Notes under the pieces: generated by a model
What the model saw: only the letters and a program-made list of their open reading frames with translations
The model's database searches: none
What the model was told of the DNA's origin: nothing
Translations under genes and position numbers: made by a program
Assembly (NCBI GenBank): GCA_022829145.1
Contig: CM040747.1
Span: 30,902,936-30,966,935 of the forward strand
DNA length: 64,000 bases
From: Albula goreensis
Lineage: Eukaryota > Chordata > Actinopteri > Albuliformes > Albulidae
Reading direction: 5' to 3'
Shown: one piece after another, positions 12,438 through 25,170 of the stretch
Layout of the letters: each line of letters starts with the position of its first letter
How positions within the stretch are numbered: the stretch's first letter is position 1

Positions 12438-14384
12438 AAGAGAGAGAGAAAGAGTGTGTGATACATTCATGTACAGGTGAGTGTAAAGGTAATTAGCTAA
12501 TATATTCATGTACAGGTGAGTATAATACTAATTAAGGCCCTGATGTGGGTTAAGCACCTGGGAGGCACCTTAGCTGGGAGAAAGTTGGATCAGAGGAGGA
12601 ATGAGTCTCATAAGATTAGGGGCAGTGAAGGAGGAACGAGAGAGACCGAGTAAGACAGAAAGGGACACAGAGAGAACAGGGAAATCTCAGATCTCCAGTG
12701 CATTTTAGATATTACAATACAACCAGGCCTCCCACTGCGAAGTAAAATGGAACACCCCAAACCATACCATAATAAGCTTGCACCTTCAGAAAGTTTTGAA
12801 AATACGTTTTTGTAATCTTATCACTTAAACGTTCAGTCAAGTTAATCTTTGTGTTGTTCAAGGGTTTATCTTTACGCATTAATTCTGGATTGGTGAAGTT
12901 TGACAGGGGTGCCAAACACTATTCCTGTAGGGATAAAGTGTCTGCTGTTTCATGGTTTTTCTTAATAATTTACATTTTAAAGTCCTTGATTGGATGAAGT
13001 GTTGACACTTCCTCCTCCCAAGCTCTAAATTGACCAATGATTGAAAGGAAACAGGAGCTATCCAGACTGTACATACATACATAAATACATACATAATAAT
13101 CATGGCTATTATTAATTTCATTGAGTAATCAAGGGATAAAATATGTCTGGAAGTTTCAGTCTCCTGAATATTGACTATATTCGGAATATTAAGTGTCGAG
13201 ACAACCTCTCTATCTGCATGACATCAGTGTCATAAAACAATCTGGAATCTCCAAAAAGACAGCTTTTTAGGAAATGAGAAAAACCGTTTTATGATTACAT
13301 TACAATAAATTGAACAGGTTTTAGTCACAAGGTGATTTGATTAAACTTTATTAATAATACTGTGAAACACTGACAGTGATGATAAACAACCACTGTGAGA
13401 TTTCACTTCATATATCAAACTTCTCAAACTTCACCTTCATCAAAACCTATAAATTAGAGAAGGTTTTTTTTTCACATAATGAGTCAATCACAGCGCTGAG
13501 AGTGTGCTTATCAGTGAGCCAAAAACTGAAAGAGAAATATATGGAGAGGAACACTTTAGAGGCAGGTCCTGTCAGCTGTCGGCCAGGTTCTCAGAGGGCG
13601 GTTTGCAGAAGTGTTTTTCATTTTCAATCATCACCTTCACCCACTACCGCCCCCTAAGACCCCAGTTCACTGAGCTACAGTGATTGAGTAGAAAACATTG
13701 GTTATTTCCTGACAAGCATGTGAGTTTATAGTTCTGAATTGAAGACCAACCAATAGTAGTTTACTCTCCATAGCCCTCATTACCTACGACTGATCACTCT
13801 GTATACGAAGGAAGACTGTTTTACAGCAGCAGGCAAATCCGGTTCTGTCTGAGTAGCTTTCTGCACTCTGATGTTAGCATTAGCATGGTATCCGGATCTA
13901 AATGTCTACATGACGTAAAAGTATCCGAGGCTGTCCTTTACTCTGTACCTTAGGCCTTCTGCCATGTAGGATACCCCTTCAGCCATACATGTGTGACTTT
14001 GCGTGAATACACTTACAAATTAAGGTTGCTATATGGTTACTCTGAGCTTCAGATGATTAGCAATTAAGTTAGCAATTAAGCAATTAATTAATATTTAATC
14101 ACTGAATTACTATTTACTGAATAAATGCTTTATCTGGGCAACAATATGGATTCTGTTGTCACGTATATCAATGTATCATGTCCCGTTTATGGGCAAGGGA
14201 ATTCTGAAAACCCTTCATATTCTGCACATTAACCGTTGTGCTTGGTTTCACCTCCTCCCCACACCAAAAAAAAAAAATCACCATGGTGACATACCAAAAC
14301 ATGAGCCCCTCACCCCACCCCCTCTTCCTTACGCTTCAGCTACGACCACTCTGTCGGTTAGCGTAGCGTATTTGTCTCCCCCTT

Positions 14385-14760
14385 TAAACCGGTGTCTCCT
14401 TCTTTCCTGCGGTACTGTAATCTCTTAATGAAATTGATGAGGCTCAGTTCTCCCGGAGAGCCGAGAGCAATTTATCGCGCGCGATACGGCAGCGATGTTG
14501 TTAGCAGTCGTAACAAACTGTCAGGCTCCCGCACAGGAGCTAATTTGAAGTCATCAGGTGCTCAGCGGCACGGGCAACAATTTGTTACGGTGGTTAGAAG
14601 TGCCGGGGCTGACATTTTCCCGAGCGCCGCTCTCGCGGCCCTCGATCACGGGGAGAACCTCGGAGCCGAGGTAGCGGGGCAAATTGTAAACTAATTTAAA
14701 CATCACTCAGCGTTACCGGGGTTGCCTTGTCAGGTGAGGCCCCGCGCGTAATGAAGCCGG
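14385..14760. promoter_or_regulatory. candidate conserved non-coding element, CpG-rich
   Basis: A GC- and CpG-richer island in AT-rich intron, with cttaatgaaattgatgagg next to a perfect 12-bp palindrome ATCGCGCGCGAT at about 14474-14485. Further CpGs follow to about 14760. No splice-framed exon was seen. An enhancer or hypomethylated element is the likely reading. Confidence 0.4.
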
Positions 14761-15655
14761 CTGCCGAACGGAGACAGGCAGGTCGGTCTACCCACCACCT
14801 CTGCGGCTCCTCCCTGGAACAGCAGGGCCTGCGTTCATAAAGCATCTCACAGCAAGAGTGCTGTACTGAGGTCAGTCTTGGCCTTTAGCTCGTAATGGAT
14901 AAAGCTGGAAGGTGGACAAGAGACAACTGATCACAGATCAGCTGTCCTACCCTGGGATGCAATGAGAATATGGGCCTAGATCTCCGCTTTAAAATGAACT
15001 ACCACATCCTTTGACTTGACTTCTGGTTGCTTTATCACATTATTCATGCACATATGATAATGGAATGTACTGTAATATATTATACCTACATATATGCACT
15101 GTTTGGAAAATACACTGATAAATATAATCCACATCATTTTTTACATATTGTAGCACCCCAAACCCATTTCCTTTTGTATGTTGTATCCCACAAATCATAA
15201 AGCGATGCAGTATACGACTGTGATAATATATTCCATTTAAATATCTTTGAGGGTATTGGTCTGTAGGTCAAGGGATAATTCGCAATTTAACGCGTTGCCC
15301 CGCGAACATAAGATATGCCATCGCATGTAGATTGGCCAGACGAGGTAGAGAGACGGCGCTCGTATAAAAACTCAGTATCGCATTATGGCGTTCATGGAGC
15401 CGACACGTGATATTAACTGGATGTGAAACACTGAATTGCCTTCCTCACTCGTAATGTGGATTACTCTCAGGCACCCCATTTGCCAGATTAAAGCGTCGGG
15501 AGGGTGATTTTATTTCAGTAATAAGCCATGTGTCTCAGAGTGGACCGCTGAGGCAGTTCAAGGAAAAAATACATTAATTAAAGGAAAAGACACAAACACA
15601 AAATACATTTCACTCACATAATCAGCATAATATGGTATATTTTTCTGTATGTACA

Positions 15656-15681
15656 TATATATGTGTGTGTGTGTGTGTGTG
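15656..15681 (+). repeat. (TA)n/(TG)n microsatellite
   Basis: A compound atatatatg(tg)n tract of about 26 bp. Confidence 0.9.
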
Positions 15682-18235
15682 GTATGTATTATGATTATTA
15701 TTATGAATAATTAAGTCATTACCTGGCCCACCTCTACTCTCGCTTTCTCTAGGGGAGCGAACCCTGGTTAAAGTAGAAGAGAGAATTCTGCATATGGCTT
15801 CTTAGATGGAGCCTTTTGTGCCGGTCTTGAACGGTTTTGCTGCTAGCATTCAGCAGACCAAGCAGTTCTGAGCTGCCACATATTATATGATCCCCAAGAT
15901 TTTGGGTCTTTGGAAAGCAACAGTAAATATTAGACAGATTAAGATTCCGTTTAACAATGCACTGTATCTGTAAACAAACCTATCTGTACCAAGCCTATCT
16001 CGAAACGAAAATTGATAGTTTAAAAATAATAATTTGGGCAATAGGTCATGGTAAGTTAAAATGAAAAAACTCAGCGTAACCTAATACTGCACCTAGTGTC
16101 TGAAGAAGCAGCAGCTGAAATCTTATGTGTATGACAGAAGGACGGTCGTAATTGGAGACGTTCCAAATTATTTTGGTTGAAAATTGGCATTTGGACTCTG
16201 ACAGAGTGCAGCTGTGTAAAATCACTCAACTTTGTTTGCATGCTTGTTCTCAAAGTGCAAGATTAAGTTTTTATTGGTTTTCTTTCAGTCATTTCAGTTA
16301 TTAGCCAGTTAAAGACTGAAATTAATTACATATGTGGCGAAATGCACCACAAGACCACAGACACTGATTATATTTTGCAAATCTTCAGGGAAAAAACAAA
16401 CCTTATTTAAGGTGCTTCCGTCTGCCAACTCTTTTAAAACTCAAGCCAATGATGCCTTGCTGTCTTGCCTAAAATTGTGGTTTAAAATTACGTGTGGACC
16501 ATTTGAACGGTGAGCTTGAAAAACGAGGCCTTAAAACCCGGGCCTTCCGTACAGGAGAGCCACCTGTAATCCGCGAAGGCCGATCTGGAGCAGGGGCGGG
16601 GCGGGCTCTGGGGTTCGTCAGGGGTTGTGCCTGCCAGGGGATTGGCAGTGCCAGTGGAATAATCCCATTACAAACCCTGCGTGCCACACAACCCCCTGGC
16701 ACCACGCCCAGCACCCCACAGCCGCCAAGGACTGTGGGAAAAAAAAACTGAACCAAAAAAATTTTTAATCTATTCTGTGTGGGTGGTAGACAATGTTATC
16801 CAGGGTGAGATGATGAACTCGTATTGTCACGTGTGTCCGTAAGCACTCCACAGGGGGCATATATTCTGTAAATATATTTTTGTTCTGCTCAAAAGTGACT
16901 TCAGTGCCCTCTCCCCACCATGGAAATCCAATATATTCACATATACTGAAACAAAATATATGATCAAAAACTGAATACAAAAATATATGGGAAGAACACT
17001 GGAATTGTTGTATACCATTTGCTGCTCCCAAAAACATTGCTTGAAATATAATTATCATTGTATCTTCTGAATAGTCCCTATATTTGCAAATATGTTGCAA
17101 ATTTAATTTCCGTAAGGGATCATCCTGGATTTGAATCTCAAACCTTCTGAGCCCCTTCTGTTTTCCTGGCGCCATAACAACTGTCCAAGTAGTTAATTTG
17201 ATTAAGGTAGCTCTGTTAGCGGGCGCTGTGAAAATGTGACCGGTGGATCTGTTGGTATGTGCGGAAAAGTGCCTCAAATTTACAGTCATTGAACAGCATT
17301 GGCACCCCCTCATTCATGTGACACCAGCTCTCTCTGATATCTATCCCCTGATGTGTTGGAAGTTAGACTTTTCTATCACAGCCTTGCTCTTTTTCTTCTC
17401 CTGCTTTACGAACCGCTCAGTCTTTGCAGTATAAAAAACTGAAGTTTGAAGGATCGGCCACATGTTAGACTCCCATGTGGGACAGTGCTTACTGTAACAG
17501 TGATTAGCATGTGAATTGTCATTGGTCAGATTCTTGGGGGGGCGGTTCGCAGGGTGTGATGTATTTGACATCTGCCACTCACTGTTCGAACCAACAGAAT
17601 ACACCATGTCTCATTGGTGAAGAACAGTCTTCTTCTTAGACCTTGCCTGCAATCAATTGATTTGATTGGTTTCCAAACTTTGCTTATTGGAGAGTGGATG
17701 TGTTTACGCTCAGGGCTGTTCCACTTTCACCAGGCGTACATTGAAGAGGTATATTTCTGGCAAACGAGGCTGGTTGGAATGTAAACAGTTTTTTGAGTCA
17801 GACAAACTACTGACTCCTTTGTGGCACAATGCCATTAAACTTCAGTCATGTTCTTTGAAGCAAGGGGACAGATTTGTCAACGCCTCCAGCATGTGTTTAC
17901 ATTTTTGCACATGCAATTTCAATGACATGATTTGTGATGAAAACTAAATATGTCGACCAATCACATGCTCTCTTAGTCTCTTTGCACCAGCAAAACAGTT
18001 TTGCATGTTCTAAATTTGTTAGTATAACCTTATAACAATCTATTTAAAATTGCGTGGGTCCAGTTTGAACCATCAACTATTTCGAGCTGAGCAATTCTCT
18101 GGTGGTAATTCAGTAATGTAGACGTGGGCCAAATTTTCTGGCTCACCCAAATACACTGTCAGAAATCAGAGGGCACCAGAGAGCTTACTGGCAGCCTATA
18201 CCAAAAGTTAACACATGAATGTTACGTGGCCGTAC

Positions 18236-18397
18236 CTGGGATGTGTTTGGCCCAACCGATGTTGACCACGAGCTCGCGGTCCGCCAGGTCGCACAGCGTG
18301 GTCAGGGCTTTGATGTCGCTGTCGGGAACCGTGGGGTCCGGCATGGCGTAGATCTTCTCCGGCTCGGCCACCAGCAAGTGCGAAACGACCTTGTTAT
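18236..18397 (-). CDS. esrrg: ESRRG coding exon D: hinge end and ligand-binding domain helices 1-3
   Basis: This exon encodes about residues 212-264 of ERR-gamma. It contains [38 protein letters not shown] and GWAKHIP, close to human. The acceptor is TGCAG, ending at 18398. The donor is G|GTACGG, with GT at 18235-18234. The exon is 162 nt, and both sides are phase 1. The first codon is completed with the T of exon C to give Tyr, restoring the KKPYNK junction. E252 (human E275), which pairs with R316 around phenolic ligands, is present. The helix 3 sequence reads ELVVNIGW where human has ELVVIIGW, an Ile-to-Asn change at human position 279. Exon identity is certain. Whether the Asn is fixed in the species cannot be told from one sequence. 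Confidence 0.97.
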
Positions 18398-18569
18398 CTG
18401 CAGGGCAGCCAAAGGGGACTGTGTGTAAGCACCGGGGGGAAGACAAGAGGAGGACAATCAAGTCATGCGGTTTGGATAAGGGGCAAAACATGGACAGCAC
18501 TGGAGGAGGATGCCGAATTGAATCACAAGGTTTACATTTTAGAATAGGTGATACTCATTTTCAGGATTT

Positions 18570-18700
18570 GGTTCGAGGATCTCAAGTCTTATCACAGAAG
18601 GACTGGGGTGGGTGTAGAGTCTTGTTCCAGTCCCAACTAAATCACCTAATCACATGGTGTTCAATTAGGACCTTGATCAGTCAGGACCGATGTTTTATTT
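18570..18700 (+). repeat. possible degenerate interspersed repeat
   Basis: The segment with ttgttccagtcccaact, aatcacctaatca and caattaggaccttgatca resembles a dispersed teleost repeat of the form 'ttgttccaaccaag...aatcacctgat...attaggaccttgat'. That recognition is from memory, and the borders are not defined. Confidence 0.25.
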
Positions 18701-19288
18701 CACAATGACACAAGCCTACACCCACACTGGCCCACCTCAGGTAAAACTGGGGACACCTCCATTAGTTCACAAACAGCATCACTGTCAGGTATTTCTGCAG
18801 ATTCATCAGTATAACTGACTTGGGTTCAGTATATATTCCCATGTATGTTGTCACATTTGACTGACGTTTCATATCACACACTAGAATTACCAGGGGAGAA
18901 GTGTCACCTATCATAATGTACAAAATTGATACAGACTAGATATGAAATATGGGAACAGAAAAGCGAGTGCATAAAATTACATACAAAAGTACATTTTTCA
19001 GATGACTAAGCAAACTTGAAAATTGTAATGCTATTTAATGTTGTTTTCTCTCTGTTTAAACAATGCAGTTTTACCATGAAAAACAGCATTTTGCTACTTC
19101 CCGTTGAAGAGTGTGTTTTCGTTTCTCAGGGGCAGCAATGCAGAGTTACTGTCGGACCAACCAGAATGCTCTTGGCCTGAGTGTGTGTGCTATGCCTCGA
19201 AATCGACTGGCTTATACGATATATGATTGATAATTACTAAATTATGAAACCTTAGAAAGTTCCACCCACTTTTTTTTGCATTTAGACC

Positions 19289-19290
<2 letters not shown>

Positions 19291-19336
<46 letters not shown>
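19291..19336 (+). repeat. (GA)23 microsatellite
   Basis: A pure GA run of about 46 bp, the longest perfect dinucleotide tract in the window and likely polymorphic. It lies in the intron between exons C and D and reads as (TC)n on the transcribed sense strand. It is about 900 bp from the nearest splice site. Confidence 0.97.
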
Positions 19337-19338
<2 letters not shown>

Positions 19339-20130
19339 AGACAAGCACCCACGGTTCATATCTCAGGGTTAATCTTATTTAATGTTTATCAATTTACAAT
19401 TAATGCAGCCCCATTTCCAATTCGTGAGCCTTTGTTACGTGCAAATGACCAATGAAATAGTCCCTGCTTCCTCTACTATGTGGCTAGGACACAGAACTAT
19501 AAAAATTAAAGGAATTTAGTTCTGGCCATAAAAAATAACCAGAATTTATGAAATGGGAGTTTTGGCAGAGGGACTAAGCCCTTACAATATATTTGTTAGG
19601 ATAAATAAATAAAATAAATCAATCAATAAAAAATCACAATACATTTTAACAGGTGATCAAAACAAAAATGCAGAGGGATTCCATGTTCATTATTATTATT
19701 CTTATTATTATTATTACATAATATTGGTATGACTGTATTCCGTGACAATATGCAGCCATTAAGTAAAAGGGTTTAGGGAATGAAAATCTGCCTTTCTGTG
19801 TGTGTTTGCAGAGCGGTGAGACAGATTGGAGACTACAAATTGTGATGTCTTTACCAGATTGGTTTTAATCTGGATTAACCATCACCCACCTCCCCCTCTC
19901 TTTCTCTCCTTCTCTTTCTCTCTGCCCATCTCTCTCTTTGTGCAGCAGGAGGGAAGTGTTCGGATATTCAGATGAAAACGTGTATAAAATGTTTTCTATA
20001 CAGTTCTGTAATTGTCACAACATAGGATTACTGAATGTATGCAAAATAAATGATCACTATTTTTGATAATATTGGGCACATTTGATTTACATACATAAGG
20101 CATATTTACGCTAGCAGACTGCTTTAGGCT

Positions 20131-20205
20131 GGGATTCAATCTACTTCTGTCCTTAATTTTGACTCATGATTGATTACATACTGCTATTTGGCAAGAGGGT
20201 CAGTG
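20131..20205 (+). repeat. dispersed repeat R2, copy 1
   Basis: The segment beginning gggattcaatctacttctg and continuing through tccttaattttgac to tatttggcaag matches two arms at 26875-26950 and, in reverse, 27150-27230. Three related copies in one window indicate an interspersed element, probably a decayed non-autonomous DNA transposon terminus. Confidence 0.5.
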
Positions 20206-20393
20206 ACCCCCAAATGAACAAATTAGCAATCTATGTTTAAATGTATCTGCCCTAAACAAATAAATATGAAATGAAGAAATAAACACATGGATGGAGAAAT
20301 CTCTGTATGTTTGACTATTTTTCCCCATTTTTTCAGGCCTTGGCCTGCATTGTGTTGCTGAGAATCGTGTTGGGAGAGAGAGTTCCTTCTCAC

Positions 20394-20504
20394 ATGGCTT
20401 TTTAGGTGGTAGGGCCAGCTGAGGGTTCAAGTACGGGCTGTTCTCGGCGTCTATCCGGCGCTTGTACTTCTGCCTGCCACCGCGGACTCTGTCCAGACGT
20501 ACTC
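20394..20504 (-). CDS. esrrg: ESRRG coding exon C: DNA-binding C-terminal extension and hinge
   Basis: This exon encodes about residues 175-210. VRLDRVRGGRQKYKRR is the C-terminal extension (T/A box) that contacts the 5' bases of the extended half-site TNAAGGTCA. RIDAENSPYLNPQL begins the hinge and is diagnostic for ERR-gamma over ERR-beta (RLDSESSPYLSLQ). The acceptor is TCGCAG, ending at 20505. The donor is T|GTGAGA, with GT at 20393-20392. The exon is 111 nt and phase 1 on both sides. The hinge reads ALPPKKP where human has VQPAKKP. Open translation beyond the donor (starting CEKELSL) is intron read-through and not protein. Confidence 0.97.
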
Positions 20505-22674
20505 CTGCGAGAGAACAGAAAACAAAGACACATGACACAATCGCTCTTCAGATCAGGGAGGGATGAGTGTGCACCTGAATGACAGAGCAAGCCTCTTTAA
20601 GTGCTGTGTATATGAGCTGTGCCAGTTTAGCCCACGCTAAGCAAGGATCAGTGCGCTTCCAGCTGCCAGTCACTGTTTTATAAACACACAGCTTAATGAC
20701 TGCAAGGTATGTCAACTATATATAATGTGGAATGCAAAATCCCGTCAAACCTGTCCATGGCGTTGACTTACAGCGAATGTCTGTGTAATACATAAAGTTG
20801 CACTTAGACTTAGAGTTTGTACGAGTTGCATGGAAAAATGTTCCATAAATAACAGAATCATGATGCTTAGTAAGTGAAAACAATGTCAGACATGTTAAAA
20901 AGATGTACATTCCAAAAAAAAACTATTCAGATTAAATCTTTTTGTTTTTGTGAATCCTGCTTACCACAATTCACAACTGCCAGCTCATGTCTAAAACTAC
21001 AGCAGATACATCTTTTAAGAACAAAGTGTTGGGGGTAAGCATTTTAATAATAATACAAAAAACCGCAGTCATACCTTCAACACCTCTCAGAACAAGCAAC
21101 CCTCCCCAAGATTAATTCTACCCCGTTATAGTATTTGACATTAATGTGATAATGTCAACATTACCACTCACTTTCAGTGTACTTAGGGAGGCCGCTTTCA
21201 GAATGAATCTAGAGGATTCAGAGAGATCCAGGTCTCGATTCGTTTCCAAGAAAAAAACACATAAGCTGTCCTTTGATACTGTAGGCCACCCCCCCCCCCC
21301 ACACCTCTCTCAGTTCTCCATCAGTTAACATTAATGTCAGTACTTTCCATTCTGACAAGCACAAACAAAAAACGCAGAGCCGTGTTTATCAATTTCTCAC
21401 CTATGGTCATAAAAAACATGCTCAGTTGTCCTGACAGCATCCATTTCAACATCCATCCATCAATGTAATTAATTGCCATGTACAAAGTCCCTTTTTTCAA
21501 ATACACAGCCCTGATCATGTACAGGTTGTATCCATGGAAATAGCATAAAAGGTGGGCTGGGACGTGTTTTGTATTCTGCAGCTTGGTAAATGGAGTGAGT
21601 ACACAGGAATCGATATTAACACACATCTAAAACTTGTAGTACCCTACAATGAGTGAAGACAGTCAATATGCATTGAAAATATCTGTTGGCATATATTTGT
21701 AAAACAAGAAAATACAGACTGTGTCTAAAACATATTAACAGTTTTATGAATTGGCACATATTTAACATGAAATATGTGAAATTCAGATTCAGCTTTCAGA
21801 CATTTACGATTTGGAGGATCGTCTTGACATTAGAGGATGTCTCCAGTGACTGGATATCTCTGTGACACGTAGGTTGATGCAATGATTGTTGATGCATTCT
21901 AGACTTAAGCTGCTCGATATAGCAATATAGGCAGCCATGTTTGAAGTATGCACATCGCTAGCGATGACTGAAGTGCGGCTTCATGAGCTGTCAGTCACTG
22001 ATTTATTTGAACCAATCAAAAATGTTTTTTTTTTCTCTCTACGCTCAATGCAGTCATTGGTCCAAATCACTGAGTGACTGGCACTTAGATGGTGGCTCCT
22101 CCTCCATATGGTTCATTGAAACGACACCCCTCCATCGCTAATGTACGCTTTGGATGTTACAGGAATATAAAAACCCAAAAAATCTCTGTGCTTTGGACCT
22201 TTTTAAAGTGTGGAATTCCTTTCATCAGGGGAAACGTGATGCATAAGTACATTTGACTGACGCTCCCGAAACCCACAATAAACAGTAATAAATTATTCGT
22301 GAGTGATAATTAAATGCACACACACAGTGCCACTTAGCTGCCTTCATTATTCCTGACTAACCTATTTTCTAACCTAACTGTAAACATTTCAATCCAGTAC
22401 TCTGCTTCCATCACAAGAGTAGGAGATTTCTATTTACGGTAAATTTTACTGTTTGCCACCATTTTCTGTACTGCTGTTGATGTACTGTTGCTGAAAAATA
22501 ATGGCTTTGAGACACAGATGTCTGTAAAACGTGTTATTTAAATCGAAAATGCTTATTCACTGTTTTGCTTCATTTATTTTGACAAAATGACGTTTTGTAA
22601 GATTGATTCACTTCAGTAACATTGACATAAGCCCACGTTCCTGGAAAGGAAGCCATGATTTTTTTCTTGACGCT

Positions 22675-22800
22675 CGAAAACATACATGTTCGCTTGCCGG
22701 AATGCGCCCGTGCGCAGACGCGCAAACGCTCTCGCGCATAAGAATAGACGCGGCTGCAGAAAGATGTCGCATCCCTCGCATAGCGCCCTAAATCTCGCAA
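22675..22800. promoter_or_regulatory. CpG-dense patch with NRF1-like palindrome
   Basis: About 19 CpG dinucleotides occur in roughly 125 bp, far above the surrounding intron. The centre, tgcgcccgtgcgcag, resembles the NRF1 consensus YGCGCAYGCGCR as two opposed GCGC half-sites. Such patches usually mark hypomethylated regulatory DNA or a promoter. A plus-strand open frame of 129 codons over it (22686-23075) shows no recognisable domain. No TATA box or splice donor was identified. Confidence 0.4.
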
Positions 22801-25142
22801 CACAATATGCAACAACACACTTTCAGATGTTGACAACTGCTCATCTTAACAAGCTGCCTGCTGTAACCCAATCTACTCGGAGGTCTACCGCTAACTACGA
22901 GGGGGCGGAGGGGAGGAGAGGAGAGCTGAGGGGAGGGTGGGTGGGGGGGTGGGGTATTTACAGTGTTAATATAGGGCTGCAGCGGTGCCTTTGCCCTCTC
23001 CGGCAATACCATCAACTCTACCCTGGGCGACACCTTATCCCCTCGCTACAAAGAGCGCATCTGTTTGCAGGCTAATGCCCCTTGGATTTATGAGACTTTT
23101 ATTAGACTGATCAGGTTACTAATACCCACTGGTAACTTCCCCGTACTCTGCCACTTAGCCCTTGCAGTCTGCAGTAGCACGTCTACAACCAGCTGTCTGA
23201 TAATGTGTGCCTGCCCACCCCCAAACCCCCCCCCCTCCTTTCCACCCCCACTCCAACCCCCCAGGGCTTGGTCATACTATAAATACCGCCGGCGATAAAG
23301 CGGTCAGCACGGACACAGTAAAAGTATGCAAATACGTCCACGCTGAGCAGCTTGAGGCTTTGTGGAAACTCTTTACATGCGTGTTTGGCCACGGTGCCTC
23401 CTTTTCCTTCTGCTGAAGGTCGATGACACACGGATGGACGCCTGGTTAATTCTCAGATGTATTTACGTTTACTACATCTGCTACTAGATTTAATGATGGA
23501 TTTACTAACCATCAATTACTAAATTAGCAAAGAACACTCGTTGGGTCCATGTAGTAATTTCGAGTAAGGTAAAAGGGCCATTAGTAGACATCGATCTCTA
23601 ATTCCCCCAGTGCAGCGATAGGGACACTGTGTGGTAGGAAGTTCTCTAGTTGGACCAAGTTGTGACCCAGTGTGGTCATTAAAGTTACCACAGCAATTTG
23701 CCATCACCAAAAACAGGACCTCCCCAATGAAATGGTCCAGCTCCCATTATAGTCCAGTCTAATCCTGTCAGCCTTAATATACAGTTGATAGGCCATTATA
23801 TGGTCAGGCCAAAAGAGTTAGATTGGAGATGATGTGAGCTATTTAGTGATAGATGACTCCCGGTGTGGAGAGTGTTTTTAAAATGATACCCCCCCTGGCT
23901 GGTGTTCACAGGAGATGAGGCCACTGTTCCTGGGACAGGGTGAAGAAGTACCCCCTTTTAACAGTGGAGCAAAACAAACAGGATTAGTGGGGCTATTAAC
24001 AGGTGCTCCGGAGGGTCACAGGCGGTGGCGAGCGGGGCAGCGTTCGGTACATCTGGAGAGGCTACAGCACCGAGCGGAATGTGCTGACACCAGGCTAGGA
24101 ATAGCACCGGAGACTGAAACCGCGCGCGAGCCACAGCGCTAATGCATCCCCGGCTCAGCTGGCAGGGCCTGAAGGTTCTTCCCACGACGACCAGTTGGGA
24201 GGGGTTGCTGTTTGGGCCATAACTCTGTCGAGAGAGGGGGCACGTTCTTTTTTTTTCCTGTTTGAAGTCCATCTAGAGTTCCGGGGAGGGATTTACGCGG
24301 TCCTGAGAAATGCGGCCCCCCGGATCAGGCCAGTGTATTTCCACCGGGCCCCGTGCAAAAATTAGGCGAGCGATAATATCCGCATGACATCATTTCACCT
24401 GTCAGTGAACCACTGCGGGCCCCCTGCTGGAGGGCTGGGGGGGGGGGGGGGTCACATGTCCTTGCAGGAGGTGTCAGAGACGTGGGTGAGATACAGCACT
24501 GTTTGTGTACGGCCCAACGCCTGGCAACAGTGTTCCATTCCGAGAGACCGCTCAAAGAAAGAAACAAAGTAAGTATCTATTGTTCACACATCAAGCACAT
24601 GTAAGGAGCGTGGGCAGAAATTAATAGCGACTTAGGCCAAAAATTCCCTTGAGACATAATAACCTGCTCTGAAAAACGGTGATGACAGAAGCAAAGAAAT
24701 ACGCCTTTAAAATGCATGTTTTTCTGCATTTGCTAAACATAACTGGAGAATTTCAAGTAGTAGTCAGTCATCTCTTTCCACAGACTGCTATTTTACCTCA
24801 TTCATTGAATTTGCCTTGTACGGCCACAATTCCCAGGTGGCTAGCTAGATTCAGCAGTAGGAAAATGTAGTACTGCCAGTGCATGGACCATATCATAATG
24901 AGAAAGTTAGTTGTTTTCATGTGCTCCATTCCCCTTATATTACTAATATATAAACGTAGTTGGTACAACACAGACATGATGGTAGCCATAGCCTTTGCTA
25001 GCAAGCTATTTGCATTTCATGAGTTTTTTTATGGACCAGAAGACCTCACTGGCACACTCTACAACCCAGAAGGCACAGTCTTTGGATACTTCTCTTTGCT
25101 GCTATACCGACAATCTATTTTTCCCCACAACATTTGATAACG

Positions 25143-25170
25143 TGGAAATTCCCCAAATGGAAATTCCCCA
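25143..25170. promoter_or_regulatory. tandem pair of NF-kappaB-like sites
   Basis: A 15-bp unit, tggaaattccccaaa/c, occurs twice in tandem. Each copy holds GGAAATTCCC (25144-25153 and 25159-25168), the reverse of the consensus kappaB site GGGAATTTCC. The match is exact in both. Function is inferred only. Confidence 0.4.

Larger units (their letters stand above)
350..18235 (-). other. esrrg: ESRRG intron D-E (17.9 kb)
   Basis: This phase 1 intron lies between the exons at 18236-18397 and 80-349. It is mostly unique AT-rich DNA with several compact blocks that look like conserved regulatory elements (listed separately), short microsatellites and homopolymer runs. I saw no further exon in it. 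The longest open frame (16765-17313, minus, 182 codons) resembles no family I know. Confidence 0.85.
18398..20393 (-). other. esrrg: ESRRG intron C-D (2.0 kb)
   Basis: This short phase 1 intron contains a degenerate interspersed repeat near 18570-18700, a long (GA)n tract, an (ATT)n-like run near 19686-19718 and one copy of a dispersed repeat near 20131. No other gene was seen. Confidence 0.85.

Noticed and set aside
16765-17313. Longest open frame in the window (182 codons, minus strand) inside intron D-E
   Set aside because: No recognisable domain, low-complexity AT-rich DNA, no splice or promoter context; length is compatible with chance in 64 kb.
22686-23075. 129-codon plus-strand frame over the CpG-dense patch
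   Set aside because: Arg-rich from CpG codons and Gly-rich from a poly-G tract; no domain. The CpG patch itself is kept as a regulatory candidate.
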